Shown: positions 16,950 through 25,855, counted from the stretch's first letter. The stretch is DNA of 64,000 bases from Streptomyces olivochromogenes (GCF_001514115.1 NZ_KQ948467.1:122776-186775); one strand, 5' to 3'. Notes: generated by a model not told the origin, from the letters alone. Translations and numbers: made by a program.

Positions 16950-17855
16950 ATGTACCTCGAAGAGCTCCGCACCTTGCTGGCTCGACACGCGCGGCCGGAG
17001 TGGACCACCGCCATCGACGGCGTCCTCATCTCGAAGGTCGAGCGGTCCGACCCGCCGGCGCCGTCGATGACCGGCACGGTGCTGGCGGTGATCGCACAGG
17101 GCGCCAAACGCCTCGCGCTGGGCGACCGGGTGTACGAGTACCGCGCTGGGCAGTACCTCGTCGCGTCGGTGGACCTGCCTGTCACCGGCCAGTTCACCGA
17201 CGCCGACCCGGAGCACCCGGCACTGGGTTTCGGACTCACGCTGGAACCGGCCGCCGTCGCCGAACTGCTGCTGCAGGCCGGGTCCGGAGATGCCCCTCGC
17301 GCAGGCGGCAGCGCCTTGCCGGGCATCGCCGTCAGTGACGCTCCGGATCCGCTGCTCGACGCGGTGGTCCGGCTGCTGCGCCTGCTCGATGAACCCCGCG
17401 ACCGGACGGTGCTCGCGCCGCTGGTCAAGCGCGAGATCCTGTGGCGGCTGATCACCGGCGAACAGGGCGGTATCGTGCGCCAGCTCGGCCTCGCCGACAG
17501 CAGCCTCAGTCACGTCGCGCGGGCGGTGCGGTGGATCCGCGAGCACTACGCGCAGCCGTTCAAGGTCGAGGACGTGGCGCAGTTGTCCGGCATGAGCGTC
17601 TCCGCCTTCTACCGCAACTTCCAGGCGGTGACCGCGATGAGCCCCATCCAGTTCCAGAAACAGATCCGGCTGCAGGAGGCCCGACTCCTGCTCGCCACCC
17701 ACCCCAACGACGTCACCGCGGTCGGCCACCGCGTCGGCTACGACAGCGCGTCACAGTTCAGCAGGGAATACCGGCGCCAGTTCGGCGCACCCCCCAGCCA
17801 GGACGCCACCCGTCTGCGGCACACCATGCATACCACCGCGGGCGCTCTTCCCTGA
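16950..17855 (+). CDS. AraC family transcriptional regulator
   Basis: A 301-residue protein. The N-terminal part (residues about 1-160) is the AraC_N cupin-type effector domain (TAIDGVLISKVERSDPPAPS, GQYLVASVDLPVTG). Two C-terminal helix-turn-helices are clear: FKVEDVAQLSGMSVSAFYRN and DVTAVGHRVGYDSASQFSRE, with the family end FGAPPSQD. ATG 16950 is preceded by GAAGG. Divergence from the monooxygenase-hydrolase-SDR run makes that run the likely target; this arrangement (AraC_N regulator beside an SDR) is common. Confidence 0.92.
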   Translation: MYLEELRTLLARHARPEWTTAIDGVLISKVERSDPPAPSMTGTVLAVIAQGAKRLALGDRVYEYRAGQYLVASVDLPVTGQFTDADPEHPALGFGLTLEPAAVAELLLQAGSGDAPRAGGSALPGIAVSDAPDPLLDAVVRLLRLLDEPRDRTVLAPLVKREILWRLITGEQGGIVRQLGLADSSLSHVARAVRWIREHYAQPFKVEDVAQLSGMSVSAFYRNFQAVTAMSPIQFQKQIRLQEARLLLATHPNDVTAVGHRVGYDSASQFSREYRRQFGAPPSQDATRLRHTMHTTAGALP

Positions 17856-17915
17856 CACGCCGACACGCCGACACGACGCGAGCCGGCGCAGGATCGATCA
17901 CGGGCACTGCCGTGT

Positions 17916-19478
17916 TCACGGCGTGCCGAACCAGCGGACCAGTGCGTCCCGCAGCGTGAGTACGGCGGTGTCGGCGGGTTCGTCGGTGGTCGCGGCCCAG
18001 GCGATGTGGGCGTCCGGGCGGATCAGGAGCGCGTCGGCCGGTCGGTGATCGGTTTTGGCGGTGTGGATCTCGATGCGGTGCTGCCAGGCTCGGGCGGTCT
18101 CGCGGAGGTCCGAGCGGTCGGCGAGGTCGAGGAGGACGGGCCGTGCGGTGTGCATGAGTTCCGCGACGCTGGTTGTGCCCTGGTCGGTGTGCAGGGTGAG
18201 GTCGGGTGCGAAGGTGCCGGTCAAGGAGTGTTGGTTGGCGTCGGGTAGCGGGTAGCGGATGTCGGTGCCGGCGATGAGGGCTCCCAGGCGGCGCAATGGC
18301 TGCTCGTCGACGAGCAGTTCAAGGAAGACCTCTCGAAGCGCTTCGGCGGCTGAGTCGTGTCCGCGCCGCAGTGCCACCTGGGCTTGGGTCTGGAGCAGCG
18401 TACGTGCGCCGGCGAAGTGGCGTTCGTGGTGATACGTGTCCAGCAGGTCGGCCGGTGCCCAGCCATCGATGTCGGCGGCGAGCTTCCAGGCGAGGTTGAC
18501 GGTGTCGAGCATGCCGGCGTTGAGGCCCACGCCCGTGGAGGGGAACAGATGAGCCGCGTCGCCGGCCAACAGGATCCGCCCGTCGCGGTAGCGCTGCGCC
18601 TGCCGAGCCTGAAACCGGTAGCGCGACAGCCGAAACGGCTCTCCCAAGGGGAGGTTCACCCCCAGCACGCGGCGAATGCTGTCCTGTAGTTCGGTCAGGG
18701 TCATCGGGGCGTCGTCGTCGACTCCGGTGGACTCGACTCCGATGGACCCGTCTTCGGAGGACTCGTCTTCGGTGGTGGAGACCATCACAACCTCGGGAGT
18801 GAGCCACCCGAACCCGAAGACGCCGCGGTCTGTCCGGCTGAAGGAACCCGCCCGGATCCTGCCCAGCCCGGGAACGTCGAGGTCACCGTTGTCGAGCCGG
18901 GTCACCGAATCGGGCAGGGCGAGCTGGCCCAGCCGGTTGACCTCAGGATGGGTGGTGCCGGGGAACGGGATACCGGTCAGTTCTCGGACCCGGCTGCGCG
19001 GGCCGTCGCAGCCCACCAGGTATCGGGCGGTCACCCGGTACGGCCCGTCCGGCCCGCGCACGTCCGCGGTCACCGTGGCGTCGTCCTGGCCGACCCCGAC
19101 CATCTCGTGTCCGCGGCGTACGTCGGCGCCGAGTTCGCGGGCGCGTTCGTCGAGCAGGCGCTCCAGTCGCGGTTGCGGGAGCGGCAGCCCCCGCAGCGGG
19201 GGATCTGCCAAGGGCGAGAAGTCCACATGCACACCGCCGAACGGGTACCGGGGAGCCGGGTGTACGAGGCCGGTGCCGGCGGCTTCGAACCGGTCCAGCA
19301 GGCCCCGGTAGCGCAGCAGTTGCAGGATCTGCCCGCCGAGACCGTTGGCCTTCGGGGTCTCTCCGGGTCGCGGCTGCCGCTCCAGAACCAGCGGTCGCAC
19401 GCCGGCCAGGCGCAGTTCACCGGCCAGCATCAGGCCGGTCGGGCCGGCACCCACGATGATCACGTCGGCGTCCATCAC
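17916..19478 (-). CDS. FAD-dependent aromatic hydroxylase (PHBH/PheA-TfdB type)
   Basis: A 520-residue class A flavin monooxygenase. The ADP-binding fingerprint VGAGPTGLMLAGEL is at the N-terminus, followed by the mid-domain LVGCDGPRSRVRE (DG motif), the second FAD motif GDAAHLFPSTGVGLNAGMLD, and a C-terminal thioredoxin-like domain of about 130 residues. It resembles the Streptomyces polyketide hydroxylases and phenol hydroxylases. Substrate unknown. A 15-residue Ser/Asp/Glu-rich insertion (EDESSEDGSIGVESTGVDDD) interrupts the substrate domain. The start is one of two adjacent ATGs. It stands alone, convergent with the AraC gene. Confidence 0.9.
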   Translation of the reverse strand: MMDADVIIVGAGPTGLMLAGELRLAGVRPLVLERQPRPGETPKANGLGGQILQLLRYRGLLDRFEAAGTGLVHPAPRYPFGGVHVDFSPLADPPLRGLPLPQPRLERLLDERARELGADVRRGHEMVGVGQDDATVTADVRGPDGPYRVTARYLVGCDGPRSRVRELTGIPFPGTTHPEVNRLGQLALPDSVTRLDNGDLDVPGLGRIRAGSFSRTDRGVFGFGWLTPEVVMVSTTEDESSEDGSIGVESTGVDDDAPMTLTELQDSIRRVLGVNLPLGEPFRLSRYRFQARQAQRYRDGRILLAGDAAHLFPSTGVGLNAGMLDTVNLAWKLAADIDGWAPADLLDTYHHERHFAGARTLLQTQAQVALRRGHDSAAEALREVFLELLVDEQPLRRLGALIAGTDIRYPLPDANQHSLTGTFAPDLTLHTDQGTTSVAELMHTARPVLLDLADRSDLRETARAWQHRIEIHTAKTDHRPADALLIRPDAHIAWAATTDEPADTAVLTLRDALVRWFGTP

Positions 19479-19779
19479 CGGCCCCTCCCCGCGCGGTCTT
19501 CCGTCGCGTCCCCGCGCGACCCGGTCGTCGACAACAACACGCGCACTTCGCTACTCCCGTTTCCGCAGGTTGTGGCCTCGGCCGAGGATTCTGCGGCACG
19601 ACCGGGGTCTTGCCGCAAGCCCCCCGGTCCGCTATATGTTGAGACTGGAGGAGAGCCGGTACTTCCTTCCCGCCATGGTCCGTTGTGGAGGACCACCTCC
19701 TCGCGAAGCGGCGCCGCACACGCCGGTGGTCGGCCCAGGAAGATCCCCCGAGCGACGCCACAGCCGCGAGGGCGGCCGG

Positions 19780-20736
19780 TCAGGGCACGGCAGGTCCCGT
19801 GACGAGTCGGCCCTCTCTGTCGTACGGCCAGACGTTGGGGACGCAGCCGTGCATGCCCTTGATCTGCTGCATCATCACGGGGGCGGGCTTGCCCGCGCCG
19901 GGGCAGGTCACGTGGTTGTGGCCGAGGAAGTGGCCGACCTCGTGGTTGACGATCAGCGCCCGGTAGGCGGCCACGTCGTGCGCGTACACCGGAGTCGCCA
20001 GCAGCCACCGTCTGAGGTTGACCACGACGTCCTTGCCCACGCTGCAGTTGACCTCACCGCCGGTGTCGAGTCCGTACCGGCCGCATATCTTGTCCACCGT
20101 TCCCGGTGTGGCGAGCCGTACGACGAAGTCGGGCGTGCCGCCGGTGACACGCCGGAACGCGCTCTCGCCGTCGGCCGTCCAGCCGCGCGGGTCGGCGAGT
20201 ATGCCCTCCACCTGCTTGGCGACGTCGGCGGCCGACTGCTTGAGGCCGTCCTCGACGACGACCTCGTAGCGCAGCAGCCGGCTGCCCCGCCCCACGGTCC
20301 CGCTCCCACCGCCCGCGGTGGAGAACGTGCCGGGGCCCGAGGACGGGACGGAGTCCGGGGAGGAGGCCGGTGCGGAGGACCCCGAGGACGGCTTGCCCAT
20401 CCCGCTGGTCCTGGCGCCGGGTTCCTTGCTGTGCTCGGCGCCGGCCGTCGTACTGCTCGGCTTCGCCGACCGGTCCGGTGTCGTCGAGGGCTCGTCCGGC
20501 GCCGACCGGGAGGGCCGCGCGACGGCAGCGGGCCGGTCGTCGCTTCCGGAGGCCGTGGGCGTCCGGTTGATGGCGAGGGCGGCGACGGAGACGAGAACGG
20601 CGAACGCGGCGACGCCCCCCAGCAGAGGTCCCTTCCCCTTCCGGCCGCGCCCGTCGGCGTGCGCGGGGCCGCCGCGACGACGATGGGATCGCGGGGGCGG
20701 GGGCGGGGGCGTCGCACGGTGGGCGGTCGTGGTCAT
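19780..20736 (-). CDS. DUF3152 domain membrane-anchored metallopeptidase-like protein
   Basis: A 318-residue protein with a Pro/Arg/Gly-rich cytoplasmic tail, a transmembrane helix (LGGVAAFAVLVSVAALAI) and a Ser/Pro/Thr-rich linker of about 110 residues. The C-terminal DUF3152 domain has DPRGWTADGESAFRRV and RYGLDTGGEVNCS. Its motif HEVGHFLGHNH (265-275) is a metzincin-like HExxHxxGHxH. It is a probable extracellular zinc protease anchored in the membrane. ATG 20736 was chosen as it precedes the topological start; upstream in-frame starts enter the divergent promoter. It is divergent from a response regulator-kinase-lipoprotein operon. Confidence 0.85.
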   Translation of the reverse strand: MTTTAHRATPPPPPPRSHRRRGGPAHADGRGRKGKGPLLGGVAAFAVLVSVAALAINRTPTASGSDDRPAAVARPSRSAPDEPSTTPDRSAKPSSTTAGAEHSKEPGARTSGMGKPSSGSSAPASSPDSVPSSGPGTFSTAGGGSGTVGRGSRLLRYEVVVEDGLKQSAADVAKQVEGILADPRGWTADGESAFRRVTGGTPDFVVRLATPGTVDKICGRYGLDTGGEVNCSVGKDVVVNLRRWLLATPVYAHDVAAYRALIVNHEVGHFLGHNHVTCPGAGKPAPVMMQQIKGMHGCVPNVWPYDREGRLVTGPAVP

Positions 20737-20897
20737 GGCCGTCAAGGCTGCGCACACGATGTGATGGGACCTGGATCGGAAGATAACGAGAACGTAACGC
20801 CCGATCGTGGGTGGGGCTATGTGATCGTCCCGTAACAGTTCCCCGGCCGGACGCGGTCTCCGCGTCAAGTCCCTTGATCCGTACGGATACTGAGTGC

Positions 20898-21596
20898 ATG
20901 CCACGTGTCCTGCTCATCGAAGACGACCGCGCCGTACGGGAGGGCGTCCTGCTCGCGCTGAGCCGCCAGGGACACGACGTCGCCGCCGTGGGGACCGGCG
21001 AGGACGGGCTGGCCCAGCTGCGGTCCTTCCGACCGGACGTCGTCGTGCTCGATCTCATGCTCCCCGGCCTGAGCGGTCTCGAGGTGTGCCGCCGGATCCG
21101 GACAGAGGACCAGGTGCCGATCATCATGGCGACCGCCCGGGGCGACGACACGGACATCGTGGTCGGTCTCGAAGCCGGAGCGGACGACTATGTCGTGAAG
21201 CCGGTGCAGGCACGCGTCCTGGAAGCCCGCATACGTGCCGTCCTGCGCCGGGTCGGCGGAGCGCCCGCCGACGGTGGCATACCGAAGATCGAGGCCCACG
21301 GGGAGAACGGCGAACTGGCCATCGACCGATCCGGGTTGGCCGTCACCCGGCAGGGTGTGCCGGTCTCCCTCGCCCCTTCCGAACTGCGGCTCCTGCTGAC
21401 GCTCTCGGCCTCGCCCGGCCAGGTGTTCTCCCGGCAGCAGTTGCTGGAGGCGGTCTGGGAGCACAGCTACCACGGCGACTCGCGGCTGGTGGACGCCTGC
21501 GTCAAGCGGCTGCGCACCAAGATGGGCGAGCCGGCGGGCCAACCGCGCTACATCCAGACCGTGCGCGGTTTCGGCTACCGGTTCCAGTCCCGGTGA
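20898..21596 (+). CDS. OmpR-family response regulator
   Basis: A 232-residue regulator. The receiver domain has EDD (8-10), phosphoacceptor Asp52 in VVLDLMLPG, Thr in IIMATARGDD and Lys in YVVKPVQ. The winged-helix DNA-binding domain (about 135-230) ends in VKRLRTKMGEPAGQPRYIQT and VRGFGYRF. Its stop overlaps the kinase start (GTGA), giving a translationally coupled pair. The upstream gap contains AT-rich direct elements (ATAACGAGAACGTAACG) that may be its binding sites. The order regulator-kinase-GerMN lipoprotein recalls MtrA-MtrB-LpqB, but the lipoprotein here is much smaller. Confidence 0.93.
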   Translation: MPRVLLIEDDRAVREGVLLALSRQGHDVAAVGTGEDGLAQLRSFRPDVVVLDLMLPGLSGLEVCRRIRTEDQVPIIMATARGDDTDIVVGLEAGADDYVVKPVQARVLEARIRAVLRRVGGAPADGGIPKIEAHGENGELAIDRSGLAVTRQGVPVSLAPSELRLLLTLSASPGQVFSRQQLLEAVWEHSYHGDSRLVDACVKRLRTKMGEPAGQPRYIQTVRGFGYRFQSR

Positions 21597-23101
21597 AACC
21601 ACCGCTGCGCGGCCTGCGCGGCCGACTGCTCGTGGCGTTCGTGCTCGTCGCCGCCGTCGCCACCCTGACCACAGGCGCCCTGACCTTCCGGGAGGCCCGC
21701 ACCGGGGTGCTCCAGCAGAGCCAGGACAACGTGATCAAACGCCTGCGGTATCACGTCAACGCCCTGGCGGCAGGCGTCAGTTACCCCCCGACCGGGCCCG
21801 ACCTGGAGTGGATCGCCACTGAGGTGGCCCGCGCGGAACCTGCGCAGAACTGGCGCGTACTGGCCACCTATCGCGAACTGCGGGCCACTTCCACACCACA
21901 GGACAGGTTCACCGAACTGACACCCGCCATGCGGTCGGCCGTGAGCTCCCGCCGGGCCGCCGTCTTCCAGCGGGTGTCGACGCCCGGCGGCTCCTCGCTC
22001 GTCGTCGGCCTGCCGGTCACCTTCGAGACCCCCAGCGAACACCCGGCCTCCGGGGTCGCAGTCTTCCTGACCGTGCCGCAGACCGGTGAACAGGGTTACG
22101 TCGACGCCCTGGTCGCCGCCATCGGTCGCGCCGTCCTGCCCGCCCTGGGCCTGGCCGTCCTGCTCGCCCTGCTGGCCGCCCGGGGCGTGCTGCGTCCGGT
22201 ACGGGAGTTGCGCCGCGCCACTCGCAGGATCGCCGAGGGTCACCTGGACACCCGGCTCGCCATCAACGGCTCCGACGAACTCGCCGACCTTTCCCACACC
22301 TTCAACGAGACCGCGGCCGCGTTGGAGGGGTCCGTGGCCGAACTGCGCCGCATGGAGGCCCGCGCCCGCCGTTTCGTCGCGGACGTGTCGCACGAGCTGC
22401 GCACCCCGCTGGCCGCGATGTCGGCGGTCACCGACGTCCTCGACGAGGACGCGGCCGGGCTGACCCCGGACACCGCCACGGCCGTACGGCTCATCAGCGA
22501 GGAAACCGTGAAGCTGGCCCGCCTGGTGGACGACCTGATGGAGATCTCCCGCTTCGACGCGGGCGCGGCGGCCCTGCAACTGGACGACATCGACCTCGCC
22601 GAGTCCCTCCGCCGCACCCTCGCCGCCCGCGCCTGGCTGGACACGGTGGACGTCCTGCTCCCCGAGCTCGGCGAACTGCGCGGCCGGGTCGACCCGCGCC
22701 GCCTCGACGTGGTCGTCGCGAACCTGGTCGGCAACGCGCTCCGCCACGGCGCACGCCCGGTACAACTGCTCCTGTACGCACGGGAGTCGCCGGACCCGGA
22801 CGGCACGGGGGAGTCGCCGGACGCGGACGGCACGGGGTGGGCGGTCATCGAGGTGCGGGACAGCGGTCCGGGCATCCCCGCCGACGTCCTGCCGCACGTC
22901 TTCGACCGTTTCTACAAGTCGGACACCGCCCGGACCAGAACGGAGGGCAGTGGACTCGGGCTCTCGATCACGGCCGAGAACGTCCATCTGCACGGTGGCA
23001 CGGTCCGGGCGGCGAACCGCGCGGAGGGCGGCGCCGTGTTCACGGTCTGGATCCCCCTGGGACGGTCCCCGGGACAGCCTCTGGAACGGGAGGGTTCATG
23101 A
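21593..23101 (+). CDS. HAMP-containing sensor histidine kinase
   Basis: A 502-residue kinase. Helix 1 (LLVAFVLVAAVATLTTGALT) and helix 2 (ALGLAVLLALLAARGVL) bracket an extracellular sensor of about 140 residues. A HAMP linker, the HisKA box with His267 in VADVSHELRTPLAAM, and a HATPase with NLVGNALRHGARP, DSGPGIP and GSGLGLSITAENV follow. Between the N and G1 boxes an in-frame 27-bp tandem duplication adds ESPDPDGTG/ESPDADGTG (see repeat). Starts at GTG 21593 overlapping the regulator stop; ends overlapping the lipoprotein start (ATGA). Confidence 0.92.
   Translation: MKPPLRGLRGRLLVAFVLVAAVATLTTGALTFREARTGVLQQSQDNVIKRLRYHVNALAAGVSYPPTGPDLEWIATEVARAEPAQNWRVLATYRELRATSTPQDRFTELTPAMRSAVSSRRAAVFQRVSTPGGSSLVVGLPVTFETPSEHPASGVAVFLTVPQTGEQGYVDALVAAIGRAVLPALGLAVLLALLAARGVLRPVRELRRATRRIAEGHLDTRLAINGSDELADLSHTFNETAAALEGSVAELRRMEARARRFVADVSHELRTPLAAMSAVTDVLDEDAAGLTPDTATAVRLISEETVKLARLVDDLMEISRFDAGAAALQLDDIDLAESLRRTLAARAWLDTVDVLLPELGELRGRVDPRRLDVVVANLVGNALRHGARPVQLLLYARESPDPDGTGESPDADGTGWAVIEVRDSGPGIPADVLPHVFDRFYKSDTARTRTEGSGLGLSITAENVHLHGGTVRAANRAEGGAVFTVWIPLGRSPGQPLEREGS
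22784..22837 (+). repeat. 27-bp in-frame tandem duplication inside the kinase gene
   Basis: Two adjacent 27-bp copies (22784-22810, 22811-22837) differ by one base. They encode ESPDPDGTG and ESPDADGTG, lengthening the loop between the ATP-binding N and G1 boxes. Confidence 0.85.
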
Positions 23102-23622
23102 GCCGCACGCGCCGGTCGTCGCGGACCGCGCTGCTGCTCGCGACCGCCTTCCTGCTCTCCTCCTGCGGCATCCCCGAGACCGGCGTCGTGGAGGCCGGAG
23201 AACCCGCCACCGGCATCCGGCCGACCCATGTCCTCTACTTCGTCGGCGAGGGCACCCTGCTTGCCGTACGCCGCCATGTCTTCGGCCAGGGCGGCATCGA
23301 GACGGCGGTGGCGATGCTGTTCCAGGGCCCGGACGCACAGGAACGCCGTAAGGGCATGACCACCGAGCTTCCGCCGATGAGGGACGCCCCAACGGTCCGG
23401 ACGGACGGCGGACGGCTGTCGATCGAACTGCCGGACCGGACTGATCCACTGACCGGGACAGCACTCGCCCAGCTGGTCTGCACGGCCGCCGGCGCCCGCC
23501 TCGTCGAGACCCCGGACGCCGACACCGCATCGACGCGCATGACCGTGACCGTCACGGGGCCCGGCGGCTGGCGCGCCGAAGGCTCCAGCGCGACGTGCCC
23601 ATCCATGACGGGGGCCGGCTGA
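23098..23622 (+). CDS. GerMN-domain lipoprotein
   Basis: A 174-residue lipoprotein with a basic n-region (MSRTRRSSR), a hydrophobic core and lipobox LLSSC (Cys22). The mature part, with VLYFVGEGTLLAVRRHVFGQ, VAMLFQGPDAQERRKGMTTE and LSIELPD, matches the GerMN (sporulation/germination) fold found also in LpqB. ATG 23098 overlaps the kinase stop by four bases (ATGA), making it the third gene of the operon. By analogy with lipoprotein partners of actinobacterial kinases it may modulate the sensor at the membrane; this is inference. Confidence 0.85.
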   Translation: MSRTRRSSRTALLLATAFLLSSCGIPETGVVEAGEPATGIRPTHVLYFVGEGTLLAVRRHVFGQGGIETAVAMLFQGPDAQERRKGMTTELPPMRDAPTVRTDGGRLSIELPDRTDPLTGTALAQLVCTAAGARLVETPDADTASTRMTVTVTGPGGWRAEGSSATCPSMTGAG

Positions 23623-23745
23623 ATGTCGGGCGTGACCGGTGCGGTCTAGTCACTGGTCATCAGGCTGACCTGTGCCGCCGGGTGGGACGGCGAGGCGAGG
23701 GTGACGATCCAGCCGTGGTTCATGACCTCTTCAAAGCGTCGCTTG

Positions 23746-24231
23746 TCACCGCCCCGGTAGCCGGACCTGGACCTCTTGCAGCACCCACCCGTTGCCGTCC
23801 GGATCGCTGAACGAGGCGAACGAGGCGTAGCTGCGGCCCTCTGGATCGGGGCCGTCCGCCTGATCCTGCACGCCCGCGTCGTAGACGTTGTGGTAGATCT
23901 CGCTCACCTCGACGCCTCTGCTGATCAGGTCGGCACAGGCCTGTTCCAAGTCGGAGACCACAAGGTAGTTGTGGGCGGAGCCCGGCGCCGCGGGGGTGAT
24001 CCCGCGGCCGAAGTGAATCGAGCATTCCGACCCCGGTGGCGTGAGCTGCACGAGCCGGAATCTCGGACTGGCCTCGAAGTCCGCATCGAGCCGCCACCCC
24101 AGGCTTCGATAGAAGTCCAGGGCGCGACTGACGTCGGTGACCGGGACGACGGCGACCTCGAGCCTCATGCTCATGGTCGGCTCCTTGACGACGTCCGTTG
24201 CGCCGTCCTGCTCTCTCTGCTGGGTGCTCAT
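23746..24231 (-). CDS. VOC (glyoxalase/bleomycin-resistance) family protein
   Basis: A 161-residue single-chain VOC protein with paired beta-alpha-beta-beta-beta modules: VAVVPVTDVSRALDFYRSLG in the first and HNYLVVSDLEQACADLISRG with SFSDPDGNGWVLQEV in the second. Metal-ligand positions look partly conserved (His of NYLVV start, Glu of LQEV). ATG 24231 was chosen for GGGAGA five bases upstream; ATG 24171 would give a shorter form. Function cannot be narrowed beyond dioxygenase, lyase or drug-binding. It is divergent from the ArsR-SRPBCC gene 245 bp away. Confidence 0.88.
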   Translation of the reverse strand: MSTQQREQDGATDVVKEPTMSMRLEVAVVPVTDVSRALDFYRSLGWRLDADFEASPRFRLVQLTPPGSECSIHFGRGITPAAPGSAHNYLVVSDLEQACADLISRGVEVSEIYHNVYDAGVQDQADGPDPEGRSYASFASFSDPDGNGWVLQEVQVRLPGR

Positions 24232-24440
24232 GGCGATCTCCCATGACGGCCGCCCGGTTCGGCTGTGGCCCCTGATAGGCCCCCACCGGCGGGAACCCGA
24301 GCACCGGCTCCGGGTCACCCATGGACCGACTACGCGGTAGTTGTCGTACGACCGATGATATTGGCGATGACGTCCGACGGCGCGCCGAGCTCATCGTTCC
24401 CCGGGTGAATCAAGGCTTCCGAAGATCCGCAGATCCGCCA

Positions 24441-24471
24441 TTGACATTATGCAGGTAAGTGCCTGCATAAT
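24441..24471 (+). promoter_or_regulatory. Promoter overlapped by perfect palindrome ATTATGCAGG-N6-CCTGCATAAT
   Basis: TTGACA (24441-24446) is a consensus -35 and CATAAT (24466-24471) a good -10, spaced 19 bp. A perfect 10-bp inverted repeat (24446-24455 and 24462-24471) lies across the spacer and -10. The GTG start at 24477 is 6 bp past the -10, so the mRNA is probably leaderless. The palindrome is the likely autorepression site of the ArsR-type HTH in the gene. Confidence 0.75.
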
Positions 24472-24476
24472 AGAGC

Positions 24477-25286
24477 GTGAGCCTCGAAGCTAGAGCGATT
24501 GACTTGGTCTTCAAAGCGCTGGCCGACCCCACCCGGCGACTCCTGCTCGACCGTCTGCGGGAGCACAACGGCCAGACGCTGAGTGAGCTGTGCGAGCGGT
24601 TGGACATGAAGCGCCAGTCGGCGACACAGCATCTCGACATCCTTGGGCAGGCCAATCTCGTGACCGTCGTGCGACGGGGACGGGAGCGGCTTCACTACCT
24701 CAACCCGACACCGATCCACGAGATGGAGGAGCGCTGGATATCGGGGTTCGACAAGCCCCGCCTGCAAGCGATCAGTGCCATCAAGAACCAGGCAGAGGAG
24801 TACGCCATGACCGACGGACCCACGTCCGTGCCGACCTATGTCTATGTCACCTACATCCGCGCGAGTGCGGAGCAGGTGTGGCAAGCCCTGACGGACGCGG
24901 ACCTGACGGCGCGCTACTGGGGACACGCCAACATCTCGGACTGGCAACCTGGTTCGACCTGGGAGCACCGACGCGTCGACGGCTCAGGTGTCGTCGATGT
25001 CGTCGGTCAAGTGATGAAGACCGAGCCTCCCACGCGCTTGGTCATCACCTTTGAAGACGCCCCCGACGCCGAAACGCCGAGGGAACCGTCGGTCGTCACC
25101 TTTCTCGTCGAACCACACGAGGACATCGTCCGCCTCACCGTGACCCACGAGAATCTCCCCAACCAGGAGATGCTCAACGGCATCTCGCGCGGATGGCCGG
25201 CCGTGTTGGCGAACCTCAAGTCGCTGCTCGAGACCGGCGATGTCCTCCCGCAGGCGCCATGGGAGATGTCTCCTGGGCACGCCTGA
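24477..25286 (+). CDS. ArsR-type HTH regulator fused to SRPBCC (AHSA1-like) domain
   Basis: A 269-residue fusion. Residues 1-100 are a winged-helix ArsR domain: LVFKALADPTRRLLLDRLRE, LSELCERLDMKRQSATQHLD and VVRRGRERLHYLNPTPIHEM. No Cys metal site is evident. Residues about 118-260 are an SRPBCC/AHSA1-type ligand-binding domain (YVYVTYIRASAEQVWQALTD, WEHRRVDGSGVVDVVGQVMK). In many genomes these are two adjacent genes; here they are one frame. It starts at GTG 24477 without a leader. A ligand-sensing repressor of itself and neighbours is likely; the ligand is unknown. Confidence 0.9.
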   Translation: MSLEARAIDLVFKALADPTRRLLLDRLREHNGQTLSELCERLDMKRQSATQHLDILGQANLVTVVRRGRERLHYLNPTPIHEMEERWISGFDKPRLQAISAIKNQAEEYAMTDGPTSVPTYVYVTYIRASAEQVWQALTDADLTARYWGHANISDWQPGSTWEHRRVDGSGVVDVVGQVMKTEPPTRLVITFEDAPDAETPREPSVVTFLVEPHEDIVRLTVTHENLPNQEMLNGISRGWPAVLANLKSLLETGDVLPQAPWEMSPGHA

Positions 25287-25369
25287 GACGTCACCCGCCA
25301 CCACCATTCCCGCACTCACCCTCGTGCACGTCCGCAGAAGCCCACGCACGACCGCAGAAAGAAGTCGAC

Positions 25370-25855
25370 ATGATGGACACCACCCCGCTGCGGGACGCCT
25401 ACCGCGCGCTGCTGGACGCTGCCGCCACCGTGGCCGGCTCCGGCGACACGAACTCCGCCCCGCCGACCGGCGAATGGAACGCCGAGCAGATTCTGGCGCA
25501 CGTCGCCCTGGTCAACGCCGCCACCCTCGCCACGGTCTCCTGTGTCGCCGCGGGATCGAACACGACGTACGACAACCGCATGGCGCTCGACACCTGGACC
25601 ATCGAACGCCTCATCGCGCTCGCCGGCGGCAACACAGGGCTTCGAGACCGGATCCGCCTCCAAGGGGACGCCCTCTGCGCACTCGGCGGACCGATGCTGA
25701 GCGACGCCGAACTCGACACACCGGTGCCGACCCGTCTCCTGTCCAAGGACACCGCCCTGGTCGATCAGCCCATGCCACTGAGAGACCTCATCACCGGCCT
25801 CGCGGAAGTGGAGCTGCCCGGCCACACCAAGCAGCTCCTGGCCCTGCTGGGCTGA
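25370..25855 (+). CDS. DinB-like small protein of unknown function
   Basis: A 161-residue mainly helical protein. The N-terminal half (LRDAYRALLDAAATVAG, GEWNAEQILAHVALVNAATL) looks like the first helices of the DinB/maleylpyruvate-isomerase superfamily, with a His in ILAHVALV, but the other metal ligands are not obvious. ATG 25370 follows AGAAAGAAG; a second ATG is adjacent. It lies 83 bp after the ArsR-SRPBCC gene in the same direction and is probably co-transcribed. Family assignment is tentative. Confidence 0.7.
   Translation: MMDTTPLRDAYRALLDAAATVAGSGDTNSAPPTGEWNAEQILAHVALVNAATLATVSCVAAGSNTTYDNRMALDTWTIERLIALAGGNTGLRDRIRLQGDALCALGGPMLSDAELDTPVPTRLLSKDTALVDQPMPLRDLITGLAEVELPGHTKQLLALLG

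Noticed and set aside
17853..17876. Short tandem ACACGCCG units after the AraC gene
   Set aside because: About three copies, too short to call a repeat element; probably chance in GC-rich DNA.
20690..20712. G-run (GGGGGCGGGGGCG) resembling a G-quadruplex
   Set aside because: It encodes a proline run in the DUF3152 N-terminal tail; no independent reason to assign a function.
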